From positions 6,626,501 through 6,690,500 of the forward strand of contig NZ_CP029043.1 in assembly GCF_003074055.1 (NCBI RefSeq): a stretch of 64,000 nt of DNA, read 5' to 3'. Positions 1 to 8,642 of this stretch are shown one piece after another (within the stretch, counting starts at the first letter, position 1; each line of letters begins with the position of its first letter). The notes beneath the pieces are model-generated. The model was not told where the DNA came from, did not search any database, and saw only the letters and a list, made by a program, of their open reading frames with translations. A program made the position numbers and the translations under genes. Origin of the DNA: Streptomyces nigra (GTDB lineage: Bacteria > Actinomycetota > Actinomycetes > Streptomycetales > Streptomycetaceae).

Positions 1-770
1 GGGACCACGGAGTCGATCGCGACCGAGCGGACGCCCCAGGGGTGCCGGCGCAGATAGGTGAGCGCGAGATCGGTGCCGTAGGAGTAGCCGTAGACGTTCC
101 ACCGCTCGATCCCCAGCGCCCGGCGCAGATCGGCGAAGTCGGCGGCGTTCTCGGTGGTGTTGTAGGCGCTCAGGTCGACGCCGGAGGCCGTGAGGCGGTC
201 CCGGCACGCCCGGGTCGCCTGCACCAGGCGGCGGCCGGTCGAGGGCGCGTCGTAGCGCAGCCCGACCGCCTCGGCGTAGAAGCGGTCCACCTCCGGGCAG
301 GCCAGGTTCGGCCGGGAGTGGAGGGTGCCGCGCTGCGCCATGACGATGAGGTCTCGGTCCCGGTTCACGCCCGAGTCGATCAGGAACGGGATGTCGCTGA
401 TCGCGTCGGCTCCGGGGCCGCCCGTCATGAAGACCACGGGGTCCGCTGCGGGCCGTCCAGAGGCGGCGGGGACGATCGCCACGGTCAGCCGGACGCTACG
501 GCCGCCGCGCCGGGCACGGTTCTCGGGCACCTCCAGGTACCCGCACCGGCCGGGCACCGGCTCCGGTGTCGTCGGGCAGGGGCCCGGCACGAAGCGCGCC
601 GGCACCAGCGGCCGGGGTGCGCCCCCGCCGGCGGCGCTCGGGGTGGGGGCGAGGACGGCGAGGAAGGCCAGTCCCGCCGTGACGAGGGCCGCGCCTGAGC
701 GCGCGCGTCCCCGGTGCCGGGTCCGGCCGCGCGGCGCCGGGCAGCCCGTTCCGAAGTCCTGTTCGGCCAT
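1..770 (-). CDS. Secreted alpha/beta hydrolase (TAP-like), 3' end outside window
   Basis: Reads leftward from an ATG at 768-770 and runs off the left edge, so 256 N-terminal residues are visible. A short Arg-rich n-region is followed by a hydrophobic stretch ending in Ala residues (about 29-50), a likely Sec signal peptide. An oxyanion-hole-like TGGPGAD motif sits near residue 140, and the nucleophile elbow G-Y-S-Y-G lies near residue 229. Spacing and sequence resemble the secreted tripeptidyl aminopeptidase/prolyl aminopeptidase-like hydrolases common in Streptomyces. The acid and His of the triad lie outside the window, so substrate (peptide or ester) cannot be decided. Confidence 0.85.
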   Translation of the reverse strand, partial: MAEQDFGTGCPAPRGRTRHRGRARSGAALVTAGLAFLAVLAPTPSAAGGGAPRPLVPARFVPGPCPTTPEPVPGRCGYLEVPENRARRGGRSVRLTVAIVPAASGRPAADPVVFMTGGPGADAISDIPFLIDSGVNRDRDLIVMAQRGTLHSRPNLACPEVDRFYAEAVGLRYDAPSTGRRLVQATRACRDRLTASGVDLSAYNTTENAADFADLRRALGIERWNVYGYSYGTDLALTYLRRHPWGVRSVAIDSVV

Positions 771-936
771 GTGATCCCGTCTCTGGAACGTCCCGGCCAC
801 ACCGGCGTCGTCGACACCGGAGGGCGCCGTCCGCCCTCATGGATCGTGGCGGGCACGGCGTAGGCCAGCCTCGGCGGGCGGCCGGGCGCCCACCACTCGG
901 GAACGCCACTCGGGCAGTCCGCCTCACCCGGACAGC

Positions 937-981
937 CGTCCGCCCCACACACCGGTGGGCTGACCGGGTGCGGGGCGGACG
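937..981. terminator. Long GC-rich hairpin downstream of gnd
   Basis: CGTCCGCCCC at 937-946 pairs with GGGGCGGACG at 972-981, and the stem continues inward through ACCGGT/ACCGGG. It lies about 55 bases past the gnd stop on the leftward strand and upstream of the hydrolase start, so it probably ends gnd transcription. No long U-tract follows, which is usual in Streptomyces. Confidence 0.5.
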
Positions 982-1033
982 ACGCGACGGAACAGGCGGA
1001 GGCCAGAGGCTTTCAAAAGCCCCTGGACAACCG

Positions 1034-2473
1034 CTAGGCCGACACCTCCGAGCGGTCCCCGCCCCACAGCGTGTGGAACGAGCCGTCCCGGTCGGTCCGG
1101 CGGTAGGTGTGGGCGCCGAAGAAGTCCCGCTGCCCCTGGGTGAGCGCGGCCGGCAGGCGCTCCGCGCGCAGCGCGTCGTAGTAGGCGAGGGCCGCCGCGA
1201 AGCCCGGCGTGGGCACGCCCTGGCGGGTCGCGGCGATCAGGACCTCGCGCCAGTCGTCCTGCGCGTCGGCGATCTCCTGCGCGAACGTCTCGTCCGACAG
1301 CAGGCTCGGCAGGTCGGGGCGGGTGTCGTAGGCGGCCCGGATACGGTCCAGGAACGCGGCGCGGATGATGCAGCCGCCGCGCCAGATCGCCGAGACGGCG
1401 CCCAGGTCGATGTCCCAGTCGTACTCGTCGCGGGCCGCGTCGATCTCGTGGAAGCCCTGCGTGTACGACACGATCTTCGAGGCGTACAGCGCCTGCTCGA
1501 CCCGGTCGGCGAACGCGGCGGCCTCCGCCTCGCCCAGCGGGGCGGCCTTCGGCCCGGCCAGTCCGCGCGACGCCTCGCGCAGCGCCGCGTGCCCGGACAG
1601 CGACCGCGCGAAGACGGCCTCGGCGATGCCCGACACCGGCACGCCGAGGTCGAGGGCGATCTGCACGGTCCAGCGGCCCGTGCCCTTCTGCTCGGCCTGG
1701 TCGACGACGACGTCCACGAAGGGCTTGCCGGTCGCCGCGTCCACGTGGGACAGCACCTCGGCGGTGATCTCGATCAGGTAGGAGTCCAGACGGCCCTGGT
1801 TCCAGGTGCGGAAGATCTCCGCGATCTGCGCGGGCTCGTACCCGGCGACGTCCCGCAGCAGCTGGTACGCCTCACCGATGAGCTGCATGTCGGCGTACTC
1901 GATGCCGTTGTGCACCATCTTCACGAAGTGCCCGGCGCCGTCGGGGCCGACATGCGTCACACAGGGCGCCCCGTCCTTCGCCTTCGCGGAGATCTTCTCC
2001 AGCATCGGGCCCAGCGAGTCGTACGACTCCTTCGGGCCGCCCGGCATGATGCTGGGCCCGTTGAGAGCGCCCTCCTCACCGCCGGAGACGCCCATGCCGA
2101 CGAAGTGGATGCCCTGCTCGCGCAGGTCGCGCTCGCGGCGGCGGGTGTCCGCGAAGTGCGCGTTGCCCCCGTCGATGATCATGTCGCCGGGCTCGAGCAG
2201 CGGCGCGAACTCCTGGATCACGGCGTCGGTCGGCTCACCGGCCTTCACCATGATGACGAGCCGCCGCGGGCGCTCCAGCGCCGCCACGAACTCCTTGGCG
2301 GTCTCGGCCGCGATGAAGTCGCCCTCGCCGCCGAACTCGTCCACCAGAGCCCGGGTACGCGCCGGCGTACGGTTGTGCACCGCGACCGTGTAGCCGTTGC
2401 GGGCGAAGTTGCGGGCGAGGTTGCGGCCCATGACCGCGAGACCCGTGACGCCGATCTGCGCCGAAGTGCTCAT
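1034..2473 (-). CDS. gnd: 6-phosphogluconate dehydrogenase, decarboxylating
   Basis: A 479-residue enzyme of the oxidative pentose phosphate pathway converting 6-phosphogluconate to ribulose 5-phosphate, CO2 and NADPH in the cytosol. The N-terminal Rossmann motif GLAVMGRNLA is at residues 11-20. The substrate loop VGMGVSGGEEGALNGP spans 125-140. GHFVKMVHNGIEY (181-193) carries the catalytic Lys185 and Glu192. The length matches the long (about 470-480 aa) class. The ATG at 2473 is chosen because AGGAG lies 8 bases upstream; a longer reading frame exists but adds 15 unconserved residues. It appears monocistronic. Confidence 0.96.
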   Translation of the reverse strand: MSTSAQIGVTGLAVMGRNLARNFARNGYTVAVHNRTPARTRALVDEFGGEGDFIAAETAKEFVAALERPRRLVIMVKAGEPTDAVIQEFAPLLEPGDMIIDGGNAHFADTRRRERDLREQGIHFVGMGVSGGEEGALNGPSIMPGGPKESYDSLGPMLEKISAKAKDGAPCVTHVGPDGAGHFVKMVHNGIEYADMQLIGEAYQLLRDVAGYEPAQIAEIFRTWNQGRLDSYLIEITAEVLSHVDAATGKPFVDVVVDQAEQKGTGRWTVQIALDLGVPVSGIAEAVFARSLSGHAALREASRGLAGPKAAPLGEAEAAAFADRVEQALYASKIVSYTQGFHEIDAARDEYDWDIDLGAVSAIWRGGCIIRAAFLDRIRAAYDTRPDLPSLLSDETFAQEIADAQDDWREVLIAATRQGVPTPGFAAALAYYDALRAERLPAALTQGQRDFFGAHTYRRTDRDGSFHTLWGGDRSEVSA

Positions 2474-2763
2474 GCCGTTGGCTCCTAGTGATCTCGATAT
2501 GGCAGCGGTGCCACTCACGCCCGCCAGTATTGCCCCTCGTCCATCCTGACGTGCCGGTACGGCGACCGCACATCAGGGTGGCGCGATGTCGCAGGCACAT
2601 ACGCACGGAACGCCCCGGCGCACTCAGCCGTACCGCCTGTTCCCCAAAGAGCGCCCCTTCCGCGCCACTTGGCGTGAACAGGAGGCTGATTTGCCGTCTT
2701 GTCATGGCCTGTTCGCGGCGCTTACTTTTGCCCCTCCTGACGCACGTCGAGGGGGGCTCCTCC

Positions 2764-3966
2764 ATGGCCGTACGCGGCCGGCACCGCCGGTACCAGCCGA
2801 ACAGGATCAACCGCGCCTCGCTCTCCGTCACCGCGGGCGGCGCGGGGATCGCCCTCCCGCTCATCGGCACCGGCGTCGCCCAGGCCGCCGACCTGGACAC
2901 CTGGAACAAGGTCGCCGCCTGCGAGTCCACCGGCCGATGGCACGTCAACACCGGCAACGGCTACTTCGGCGGCCTCCAGTTCGCCCAGTCCACCTGGGAG
3001 GCGTACGGCGGCACCCGGTACGCGGCCCGCGCCGACCTGGCCACCAGGGACCAGCAGATAGCCGTGGCCGAGAAGGTGCTCGACGGACAGGGGCCCGGCG
3101 CCTGGCCGGTGTGCTCCGGCCGCGCGGGGCTGACCCGGGGCGGGGAGAGCCCCGACGTCCGACCGGCCGCCGCCACCGCCGAGAGGACGTCCGTCCGGGA
3201 CGTCCAGCCGCAGACCACGCCCCAGTCCCGCGCGGGCAAGGCCCAGATGTACACGGTGGTGCCGGGGGACACGCTGTCCCGGATCGCGGAGGAGCGGAAG
3301 GTGCGGGGCGGCTGGCGCGGCCTGTACGCCGCGAACCGCGAGACCGTCGGCGCGGACCCCGACCTGATCCTGCCCGGCCAGCGCCTCGCGTTGCGCGGCA
3401 AGGCGGCCCCGAAGCCGAAGACCCCGGCCCGCGAGCCCGCCGCCGAACCGTCGCGCGACAAGCGGGAGAAGCGCGAGAAACCCGCCACCGACCGGGAGAA
3501 ATCCTCCACCACCCGGGACAAGCCGTCCACCGACCGCGAGGAACGCGTCACCAAGAGCAGCGGCACCATGGTCGCCCCCGTCGGCGCGAGCACCGGCACG
3601 CCCTACCGCAAGGCGGGCTCGTCCTGGTCGAAGGGCTACCACACGGGCGTCGACTTCCCCGTACCGACCGGCACCTCCGTGCGGTCCGTCGGCGCCGGGA
3701 CGGTGGTGAGCGCCGGCTGGGAGGGCTCGTTCGGCTACCAGGTGGTCATCCGGCACGGCGACGGCCGCTACACCCAGTACGCCCATCTCTCCGCGATCTC
3801 CGTCAAGGACGGGCAGCCCGTGACCGCGGGCCAGCGCATCGGGCGCTCCGGGTCCACCGGCAACAGCACGGGCCCCCATCTGCACTTCGAGGTGCGCACG
3901 GGGCCCGGCTGGGGCTCGGACGTCGACCCGGTCGCCTATCTGCGCGCGGGCGGCGTCAGGATGTGA
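2764..3966 (+). CDS. Secreted Rpf-like transglycosylase / LysM / M23 peptidase
   Basis: A 400-residue exported cell wall hydrolase. Residues 1-42 form a signal peptide ending in VAQA. Residues 43 to about 115 are an Rpf/transglycosylase-like domain with the catalytic Glu in ACESTGRW (Glu54) and the usual NGYFGGLQF stretch. A LysM peptidoglycan-binding module follows at about 162-210 (YTVVPGDTLSRIA). A charged Lys/Glu/Asp-rich linker spans about 225-265. The C-terminal M23 metallopeptidase has HTGVD near 293-297 and HLHFE near 373, the zinc and catalytic residues. The ATG at 2764 starts exactly at the signal peptide; upstream frame is not credible. Likely role is peptidoglycan remodelling in growth or spore germination. 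Its 3' end overlaps the convergent transporter by 11 bases. Confidence 0.9.
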   Translation: MAVRGRHRRYQPNRINRASLSVTAGGAGIALPLIGTGVAQAADLDTWNKVAACESTGRWHVNTGNGYFGGLQFAQSTWEAYGGTRYAARADLATRDQQIAVAEKVLDGQGPGAWPVCSGRAGLTRGGESPDVRPAAATAERTSVRDVQPQTTPQSRAGKAQMYTVVPGDTLSRIAEERKVRGGWRGLYAANRETVGADPDLILPGQRLALRGKAAPKPKTPAREPAAEPSRDKREKREKPATDREKSSTTRDKPSTDREERVTKSSGTMVAPVGASTGTPYRKAGSSWSKGYHTGVDFPVPTGTSVRSVGAGTVVSAGWEGSFGYQVVIRHGDGRYTQYAHLSAISVKDGQPVTAGQRIGRSGSTGNSTGPHLHFEVRTGPGWGSDVDPVAYLRAGGVRM

Positions 3967-4984
3967 CCCGGACCCGCTGCCGGTCCAGGCCGGGCGGCGG
4001 GTCGTAGGAGCCGTGGACGAGGCCGTACAGGCACACGGGCGGCGCGCCCGCGTCGCCGTACGACGCCCGGGCCGCCTCGGCCGGGACGAGCAGGTCCTCG
4101 AGGGCCTCCGGGACGACGACGTCCTCGCGCGCCGGCGCGGGGACCGCGGCCGGCGTGTGCGCGAGGCGCTCGGTGGTCAGGAGGATCAGGCCGCCCGCGG
4201 CCACCACCCCGCAGCCGAGCGCGAGCACGGTCCCCGTCGTGCCGTACCGGAAGGCCTCGCCGAACAGGGTGAGGCCGACGGCGGCCGCCACCACCGGGTT
4301 CACCACGGTCAGCGTGGCCAGCGGCGCCGCCAGGCCCGCGCCCCGGTAGGCGGCCTGCGACAGCAGCAGACCGGCCGTGGCGAAGACGCCGATGGTCGCC
4401 AGTGCCGGAAGGTCGCCGACGGACACCGCGCCGTCCCAGTCGACCGCGACGACCTTGGTGAACACCGAGGACATGCCGAACGCGATGCCGGACCCGGTCG
4501 CGAGCAGGGTGCTGCGCACCGCCGGATGCCGGTGGGCGGCCCGGCCCGCGATCATCAGCGCCACCACGAGCCCGCCGGTCACCAGGGCCACGGCCACCCG
4601 CTCGGCCGTCGCCAGCGACTGCGCGGGGGAGGCGGTGACCAGGGACAGCAGGCCCGCCAGGCCCACGGTCGCCATGAGGGCGCCCCGCCAGGCCGTCGCG
4701 CCGGCCCTCCGGCCCACGAAGAGCGCCGCCATCGGCAGCGCGAACACGATCGTCAGGGCGCCCAGGGGCTGCACCAGGCTCAGGGGACCGAACGCCAGCG
4801 CCACCACGTGCAGCAGACCGCCGAGGCCGTTCAGCCCGACCGCGGCCCACCAGCCCGGCCGGCGCATCGGCGCGAACTGCTCACCCGGGGAGGACACCGC
4901 GACCCGCTCCTGCACGATCGCGCCGCCCGCGTAGGCGACGGCCGAGACCAGGGAGAGCAGCACGGACAACGCGAGGGCGCTCAT
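3956..4984 (-). CDS. DMT-superfamily membrane transporter
   Basis: 342 residues with about nine to ten hydrophobic segments from residue 3 to about 280, ending in a hydrophilic tail of roughly 60 residues. The duplicated-looking core (AYAGGAIVQE..., later SGIAFGMSSVFTKVV and VVNPVVAAAVGLTLFGE) is typical of EamA/NIPA-like drug/metabolite transporters, which act in the cytoplasmic membrane; no substrate can be assigned. The ATG at 4984 is preceded by AGGAG at a 6-base distance. It is monocistronic and divergent from the 2Fe-2S gene, with convergent overlap to the Rpf/M23 gene. Confidence 0.85.
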   Translation of the reverse strand: MSALALSVLLSLVSAVAYAGGAIVQERVAVSSPGEQFAPMRRPGWWAAVGLNGLGGLLHVVALAFGPLSLVQPLGALTIVFALPMAALFVGRRAGATAWRGALMATVGLAGLLSLVTASPAQSLATAERVAVALVTGGLVVALMIAGRAAHRHPAVRSTLLATGSGIAFGMSSVFTKVVAVDWDGAVSVGDLPALATIGVFATAGLLLSQAAYRGAGLAAPLATLTVVNPVVAAAVGLTLFGEAFRYGTTGTVLALGCGVVAAGGLILLTTERLAHTPAAVPAPAREDVVVPEALEDLLVPAEAARASYGDAGAPPVCLYGLVHGSYDPPPGLDRQRVRVTS

Positions 4985-5223
4985 GGGCGGCTCCTCTGCG
5001 GAGGGCGGGGGCCGTGACCCCGGCGCGGCGAACGGTCGGCCATCATGACCAACACGATGCCGTGCGCGGCTCTTCCCGTCGTCGTCCCAGAGCACCCACT
5101 GTGTCGTACTGCTGATGGAGTACGAGAGGGCCGGTCTCATCCTCGGGTCGGGTGTCAGTGTGGGGGACACCCCGAGACACCCGGATACGGGGACGCCGGG
5201 CGGGCTTGGTACTACTGCTCCTC

Positions 5224-5943
5224 GTGGACCTCGACCCCGGCCTCGACGCGCTCCGCCCGCTCGGCGGTTTCTCCGTGCTGCGCACCCGTGCCACCGCGCC
5301 CTGCACCGGGACCGTCCTGGCCCGCGCGTATGCCGACGGCGACGCCCTGGACCTGCGGATCCGGCATGTCGCGAACGCCCTGCGCACCCCGGAGGAACGG
5401 GTCGCCGCATCCGTCGCGCAGCAGGGCCTGGCCGCCCGTCTGTGGTCGGTCGCCCTGGGCTGCACGGCGCTCTACGGGGCCGTCCCCGACCTCGACCCCG
5501 AGACGCTGCGCTGGGACCCCGGGGCCGGCGCCCCCGACGACCTGTGGCTCGGCGAGGTCCGCGCCCGGCCCGCCGACCCGGACACGGTCGCCGTCGTCGT
5601 CCTGCACGGGCATCTGGAGCCGCTGGCGGACGCGCTGGGCCGGCGGTACCGGGTGGCCCGGGGGCTGCTGTGGGGCAACGCCGGATCGGCTCTCGCGGGC
5701 GCCGCCCGGCAGCTCGACGGCTGGGCCCGCGCCCACGGCCGCCCCGACGCCGCCGCCCGGACCCGCGACCTGACCGCCCGGCTCCTCGCCCACCCCCTCC
5801 TGGCCGGCACCGGCACCCTCACCGGGGTCTCCTTCCGGCGCCGCAGCTGCTGCCTCTACTACCGGGTGCCCGGCGGCGGCCTGTGCGGCGACTGCTGCCT
5901 CATCCGGCCCCCGCGCTCTTCCCCGCACGCCCCATCTGGGTGA
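5224..5943 (+). CDS. FhuF-like (2Fe-2S)-binding protein
   Basis: 239 residues when started at the GTG at 5224. The C-terminus carries CC-x10-C-x2-C (SCCLYYRVPGGGLCGDC), the four-Cys signature of the FhuF/ferric iron reductase C-terminal domain that holds a 2Fe-2S cluster. Family members are linked to siderophore iron release, but no siderophore gene is adjacent here. The start is uncertain: in-frame TTG (5209) and an earlier start at 5152 are possible, and none has a strong ribosome binding site. It ends 38 bases before glgA, so read-through is possible. Confidence 0.78.
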   Translation: MDLDPGLDALRPLGGFSVLRTRATAPCTGTVLARAYADGDALDLRIRHVANALRTPEERVAASVAQQGLAARLWSVALGCTALYGAVPDLDPETLRWDPGAGAPDDLWLGEVRARPADPDTVAVVVLHGHLEPLADALGRRYRVARGLLWGNAGSALAGAARQLDGWARAHGRPDAAARTRDLTARLLAHPLLAGTGTLTGVSFRRRSCCLYYRVPGGGLCGDCCLIRPPRSSPHAPSG

Positions 5944-5981
5944 CCATGAGGACAACCAGCCGCTGAGACAGGGGGTTCCGG

Positions 5982-7133
5982 GTGCGAGTGGGACTGCTGA
6001 CCCGGGAGTACCCGCCGGACGTGTACGGCGGCGCGGGCGTCCATGTCGAGTTCCTGGCCCGCGAGTTGCGGGAGCTCGTCGACCTCGAGGTGCACTGCTG
6101 GGGCGAGGGCCGCACGGTGGGCGTCCGACGGCACCGCCCCTGGCCGGTCCTCGACACCGCCAACGACGCGTTGCGCACCTTCTCGGTGGACCTGGCGATG
6201 GCCGCCGCCCTCGACGGCCGTGAACTGATCCACTCCCACACCTGGTACGCCAACCTCGCCGGTCACCTCGGCAAGCTCCAGTACGGCATCCCGCACGTGC
6301 TGACCGCCCACTCCCTGGAACCGCTGCGGCCCTGGAAGGCCGAGCAACTGGGCGGCGGCTACGCCCTGTCCAGCTGGGCCGAGCGCACCGCCGTCGAGTC
6401 CGCCGACGCGGTGATCGCCGTCTCCGGCGCCATGCGCGAGGACATCCTCGGCTGCTACCCGGCGCTCGACCCGGACCGCGTCCACGTCGTGCACAACGGC
6501 ATCGACACCGCCCTGTACCGGCCCGACCCCCGCACCGACGCCCTGGCCCGCTTCGGACTCGACGCCGACCGCCCGTACGTGCTGTTCGTCGGCCGTATCA
6601 CCCGCCAGAAGGGCGTGCCGCAACTGCTGCGTGCGGTCCGGCACATCGACCCGGCCGTCCAGGTCGTGCTGTGCGCGGGCGCCCCCGACACTCCGGAGAT
6701 CGACCGGGAGTTCCGCGATCTGTACGAGGAGCTGAGCCGGGTGCGGGCGGGCGTGCACTGGATCCCGCAGATGCTGCCGCGCCCGGAGGTCATCCAACTC
6801 CTCACACACGCCGCCGTGTTCGTGTGCCCCTCGGTGTACGAGCCGCTGGGCATCGTCAATCTGGAGGCGATGGCCTGCGGGACGCCGGTCGTGGCCTCGC
6901 GGGTCGGCGGCATACCGGAGGTCGTCGAGGACGGGGTGACGGGGCTTCTCGTCCCGCTGGACGACGACTTCGAGTCGGGTCTCGCGCGGGCCCTGGACGC
7001 GGTGGCGGGGGACCCGGAGACGGCCCGGCGGATGGGCGAGGCCGGGCGGGAGCGCGCGGTGGGGGAGTTCGGCTGGGACGCCGTGGCCCGCCGCACGGTC
7101 CGGCTGTACGGGGAGATCCTGAAACAGGCTTAG
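5982..7133 (+). CDS. glgA: GT4 glycogen synthase / maltose-1-phosphate-forming GlgM type
   Basis: 383 residues, the short actinobacterial GT4 form rather than the roughly 480-residue GT5 GlgA. The N-terminus has REYPPDVYGGAGVHVE (sugar-nucleotide domain). The C-terminal donor domain has VGRITRQKGVPQLL and the E-x7-E motif EPLGIVNLE near residues 286-294, followed by MACGTPVVASRVGG. Mycobacterial relatives beside glgC use ADP-glucose to make maltose 1-phosphate (GlgM), so that is as likely as chain elongation. The GTG at 5982 follows a purine-rich GGGGG tract. glgC lies 51 bases downstream on the same strand, so both steps of ADP-glucose supply and use are together. Confidence 0.9.
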   Translation: MRVGLLTREYPPDVYGGAGVHVEFLARELRELVDLEVHCWGEGRTVGVRRHRPWPVLDTANDALRTFSVDLAMAAALDGRELIHSHTWYANLAGHLGKLQYGIPHVLTAHSLEPLRPWKAEQLGGGYALSSWAERTAVESADAVIAVSGAMREDILGCYPALDPDRVHVVHNGIDTALYRPDPRTDALARFGLDADRPYVLFVGRITRQKGVPQLLRAVRHIDPAVQVVLCAGAPDTPEIDREFRDLYEELSRVRAGVHWIPQMLPRPEVIQLLTHAAVFVCPSVYEPLGIVNLEAMACGTPVVASRVGGIPEVVEDGVTGLLVPLDDDFESGLARALDAVAGDPETARRMGEAGRERAVGEFGWDAVARRTVRLYGEILKQA

Positions 7134-7184
7134 CGCGCGCGGCTCCGGGCAGGCTGGGATCAACCAGGGGTGAGGGGAGCGGCC

Positions 7185-8405
7185 ATGCGTGGTGGTGGAC
7201 CTTCGGTACTCGGCATCGTTCTGGCGGGCGGGGAGGGCAAACGCCTGATGCCCCTGACCGCGGACCGCGCGAAACCGGCGGTCACCTTCGGCGGCACCTA
7301 CCGGCTCGTCGACTTCGTCCTGTCCAACCTCGTCAACGCCGGCATCCTGCGCATCTGCGTCCTCACGCAGTACAAGTCGCACTCGCTGGACCGGCACATC
7401 ACCACGACCTGGCGGATGTCGAGCCTGCTCGGCAACTACGTCACGCCGGTCCCCGCCCAGCAGCGGCTCGGCCCGCGCTGGTACCTGGGCAGCGCCGACG
7501 CGATCCTGCAGTCGCTGAACCTGATCCACGACGAACGCCCCGAGTACGTCGCCGTCTTCGGCGCCGACCACGTGTACCGCATGGACCCGCGCCAGATGCT
7601 CGCCCAGCACGTGGAGAGCGGCGCGGGCGTCACGGTGGCGGGCATCCGGGTGCCGCGCGCCCAGTCCTCGTCCTTCGGGGTGATCAGCCCCGGGCCGGAC
7701 GGGCAGACCGTGCGCCGCTTCCTGGAGAAGCCGGCCGACCCGCCGGGTCTCGCGGACGACCCCGAGCAGATCTTCGCCTCGATGGGCAACTACGTCTTCA
7801 CCACGAAGGCCCTCATCGAGGCGCTCCAGCGGGACGCCGAGGACGAGCACTCCGTGCACGACATGGGCGGCTCGATCCTGCCGCAGCTCACCGAGCGCGG
7901 CGAGGCCCAGCTGTACGACTTCAGCGCCAACCACGTCCCGGGCGAGACCAGCCGCGACCGCGGCTACTGGCGGGACGTCGGCACCCTGGACGCGTACTAC
8001 GACGCGCACATGGACCTGATCGCCGAGCGCCCCGCGTTCAACCTCTACAACCGCAGCTGGCCCGTCTACACCCACTCGGGCCAGCTGTCACCGGCCCGGT
8101 TCAACGCGGGCGGCATCGCCGGCGAGTCCATCATCAGCGCGGGCTGCCTCATCCGGGGCCAGGTCACCCGGTCGGTGCTGTCGCCGGGGGTGGTGGTCGA
8201 CCCGGGGGCGGTGGTGCAGGGGTCGGTGCTGCACGACAACGTGCACATCGGGCGGGGCGCGGTGGTGCGCGGCGCGGTCCTCGACAAGAACGTCGACGTC
8301 CCGCCCGGCGCCACGATCGGGGTCAACCCGGACCGGGACGTGGAGCTGTACACGGTCTCGCAGGGCGGTGTGATCGCGCTCGGCAAGGGCCAGCGGGTCT
8401 CGTAG
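7185..8405 (+). CDS. glgC: Glucose-1-phosphate adenylyltransferase (ADP-glucose pyrophosphorylase)
   Basis: 406 residues. It makes ADP-glucose from ATP and glucose 1-phosphate, the committed step of bacterial alpha-glucan synthesis. Visible signatures are the N-terminal LAGGEGKRLMPLTADRAKPA nucleotidyltransferase loop, VFGADHVYRMD, RRFLEKPADP and YWRDVGTLDAYYDAH, then a C-terminal left-handed beta-helix of hexapeptide-like repeats from about residue 300 (GAVVQGSVLHDNVHIGRGAV). The ATG at 7185 is preferred over an earlier in-frame GTG because AGGGGAG lies 6-7 bases upstream. It follows glgA and is probably co-transcribed. Confidence 0.95.
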   Translation: MRGGGPSVLGIVLAGGEGKRLMPLTADRAKPAVTFGGTYRLVDFVLSNLVNAGILRICVLTQYKSHSLDRHITTTWRMSSLLGNYVTPVPAQQRLGPRWYLGSADAILQSLNLIHDERPEYVAVFGADHVYRMDPRQMLAQHVESGAGVTVAGIRVPRAQSSSFGVISPGPDGQTVRRFLEKPADPPGLADDPEQIFASMGNYVFTTKALIEALQRDAEDEHSVHDMGGSILPQLTERGEAQLYDFSANHVPGETSRDRGYWRDVGTLDAYYDAHMDLIAERPAFNLYNRSWPVYTHSGQLSPARFNAGGIAGESIISAGCLIRGQVTRSVLSPGVVVDPGAVVQGSVLHDNVHIGRGAVVRGAVLDKNVDVPPGATIGVNPDRDVELYTVSQGGVIALGKGQRVS

Positions 8406-8520
8406 CCGACGGCCGCGTCATGACGCCTCCCGGGTGACGCGCACGGGATGCCCGGTGCCGTTCCCTGTGGTGGAGTGACGTCGTATGCACCATGAGTCCG
8501 CTGCTGTTCCGTGCTGTCCG

Positions 8521-8539
8521 CCGCCTTCATGAGAGGCGG
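8521..8539 (+). terminator. Hairpin after glgC
   Basis: CCGCCT at 8521-8526 pairs with AGGCGG at 8534-8539 over a 7-base loop, followed by a less GC-rich stretch containing TTAAT. It lies 116 bases past the glgC stop and before the next gene, so it is a plausible end for the glg transcript. Confidence 0.4.
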
Positions 8540-8579
8540 GACTTAATCTGCTGTTAACTGTGCGTAGCCTGATCGTACT

Positions 8580-8598
8580 TGACTGTAATCGTCAGTCA
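8580..8598. promoter_or_regulatory. Inverted repeat upstream of the wax ester synthase gene
   Basis: TGACTG and CAGTCA form a perfect 6+6 inverted repeat with a 7-base spacer, 45 bases upstream of the TTG start. A further TGACT occurs at 8604-8608. The left arm overlaps TTGACT (8579-8584), which resembles a -35 element. This is a candidate operator; no binding protein can be named. Confidence 0.35.
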
Positions 8599-8642
8599 GC
8601 GATTGACTTCAGATCCACCCTTCGCCGACGCGAGGCAAGCCA

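Noticed and set aside
2474..2763. Possible c-di-AMP riboswitch before the Rpf/M23 gene
   Set aside because: Such riboswitches precede some Streptomyces Rpf genes, but I could not find the conserved core elements here.
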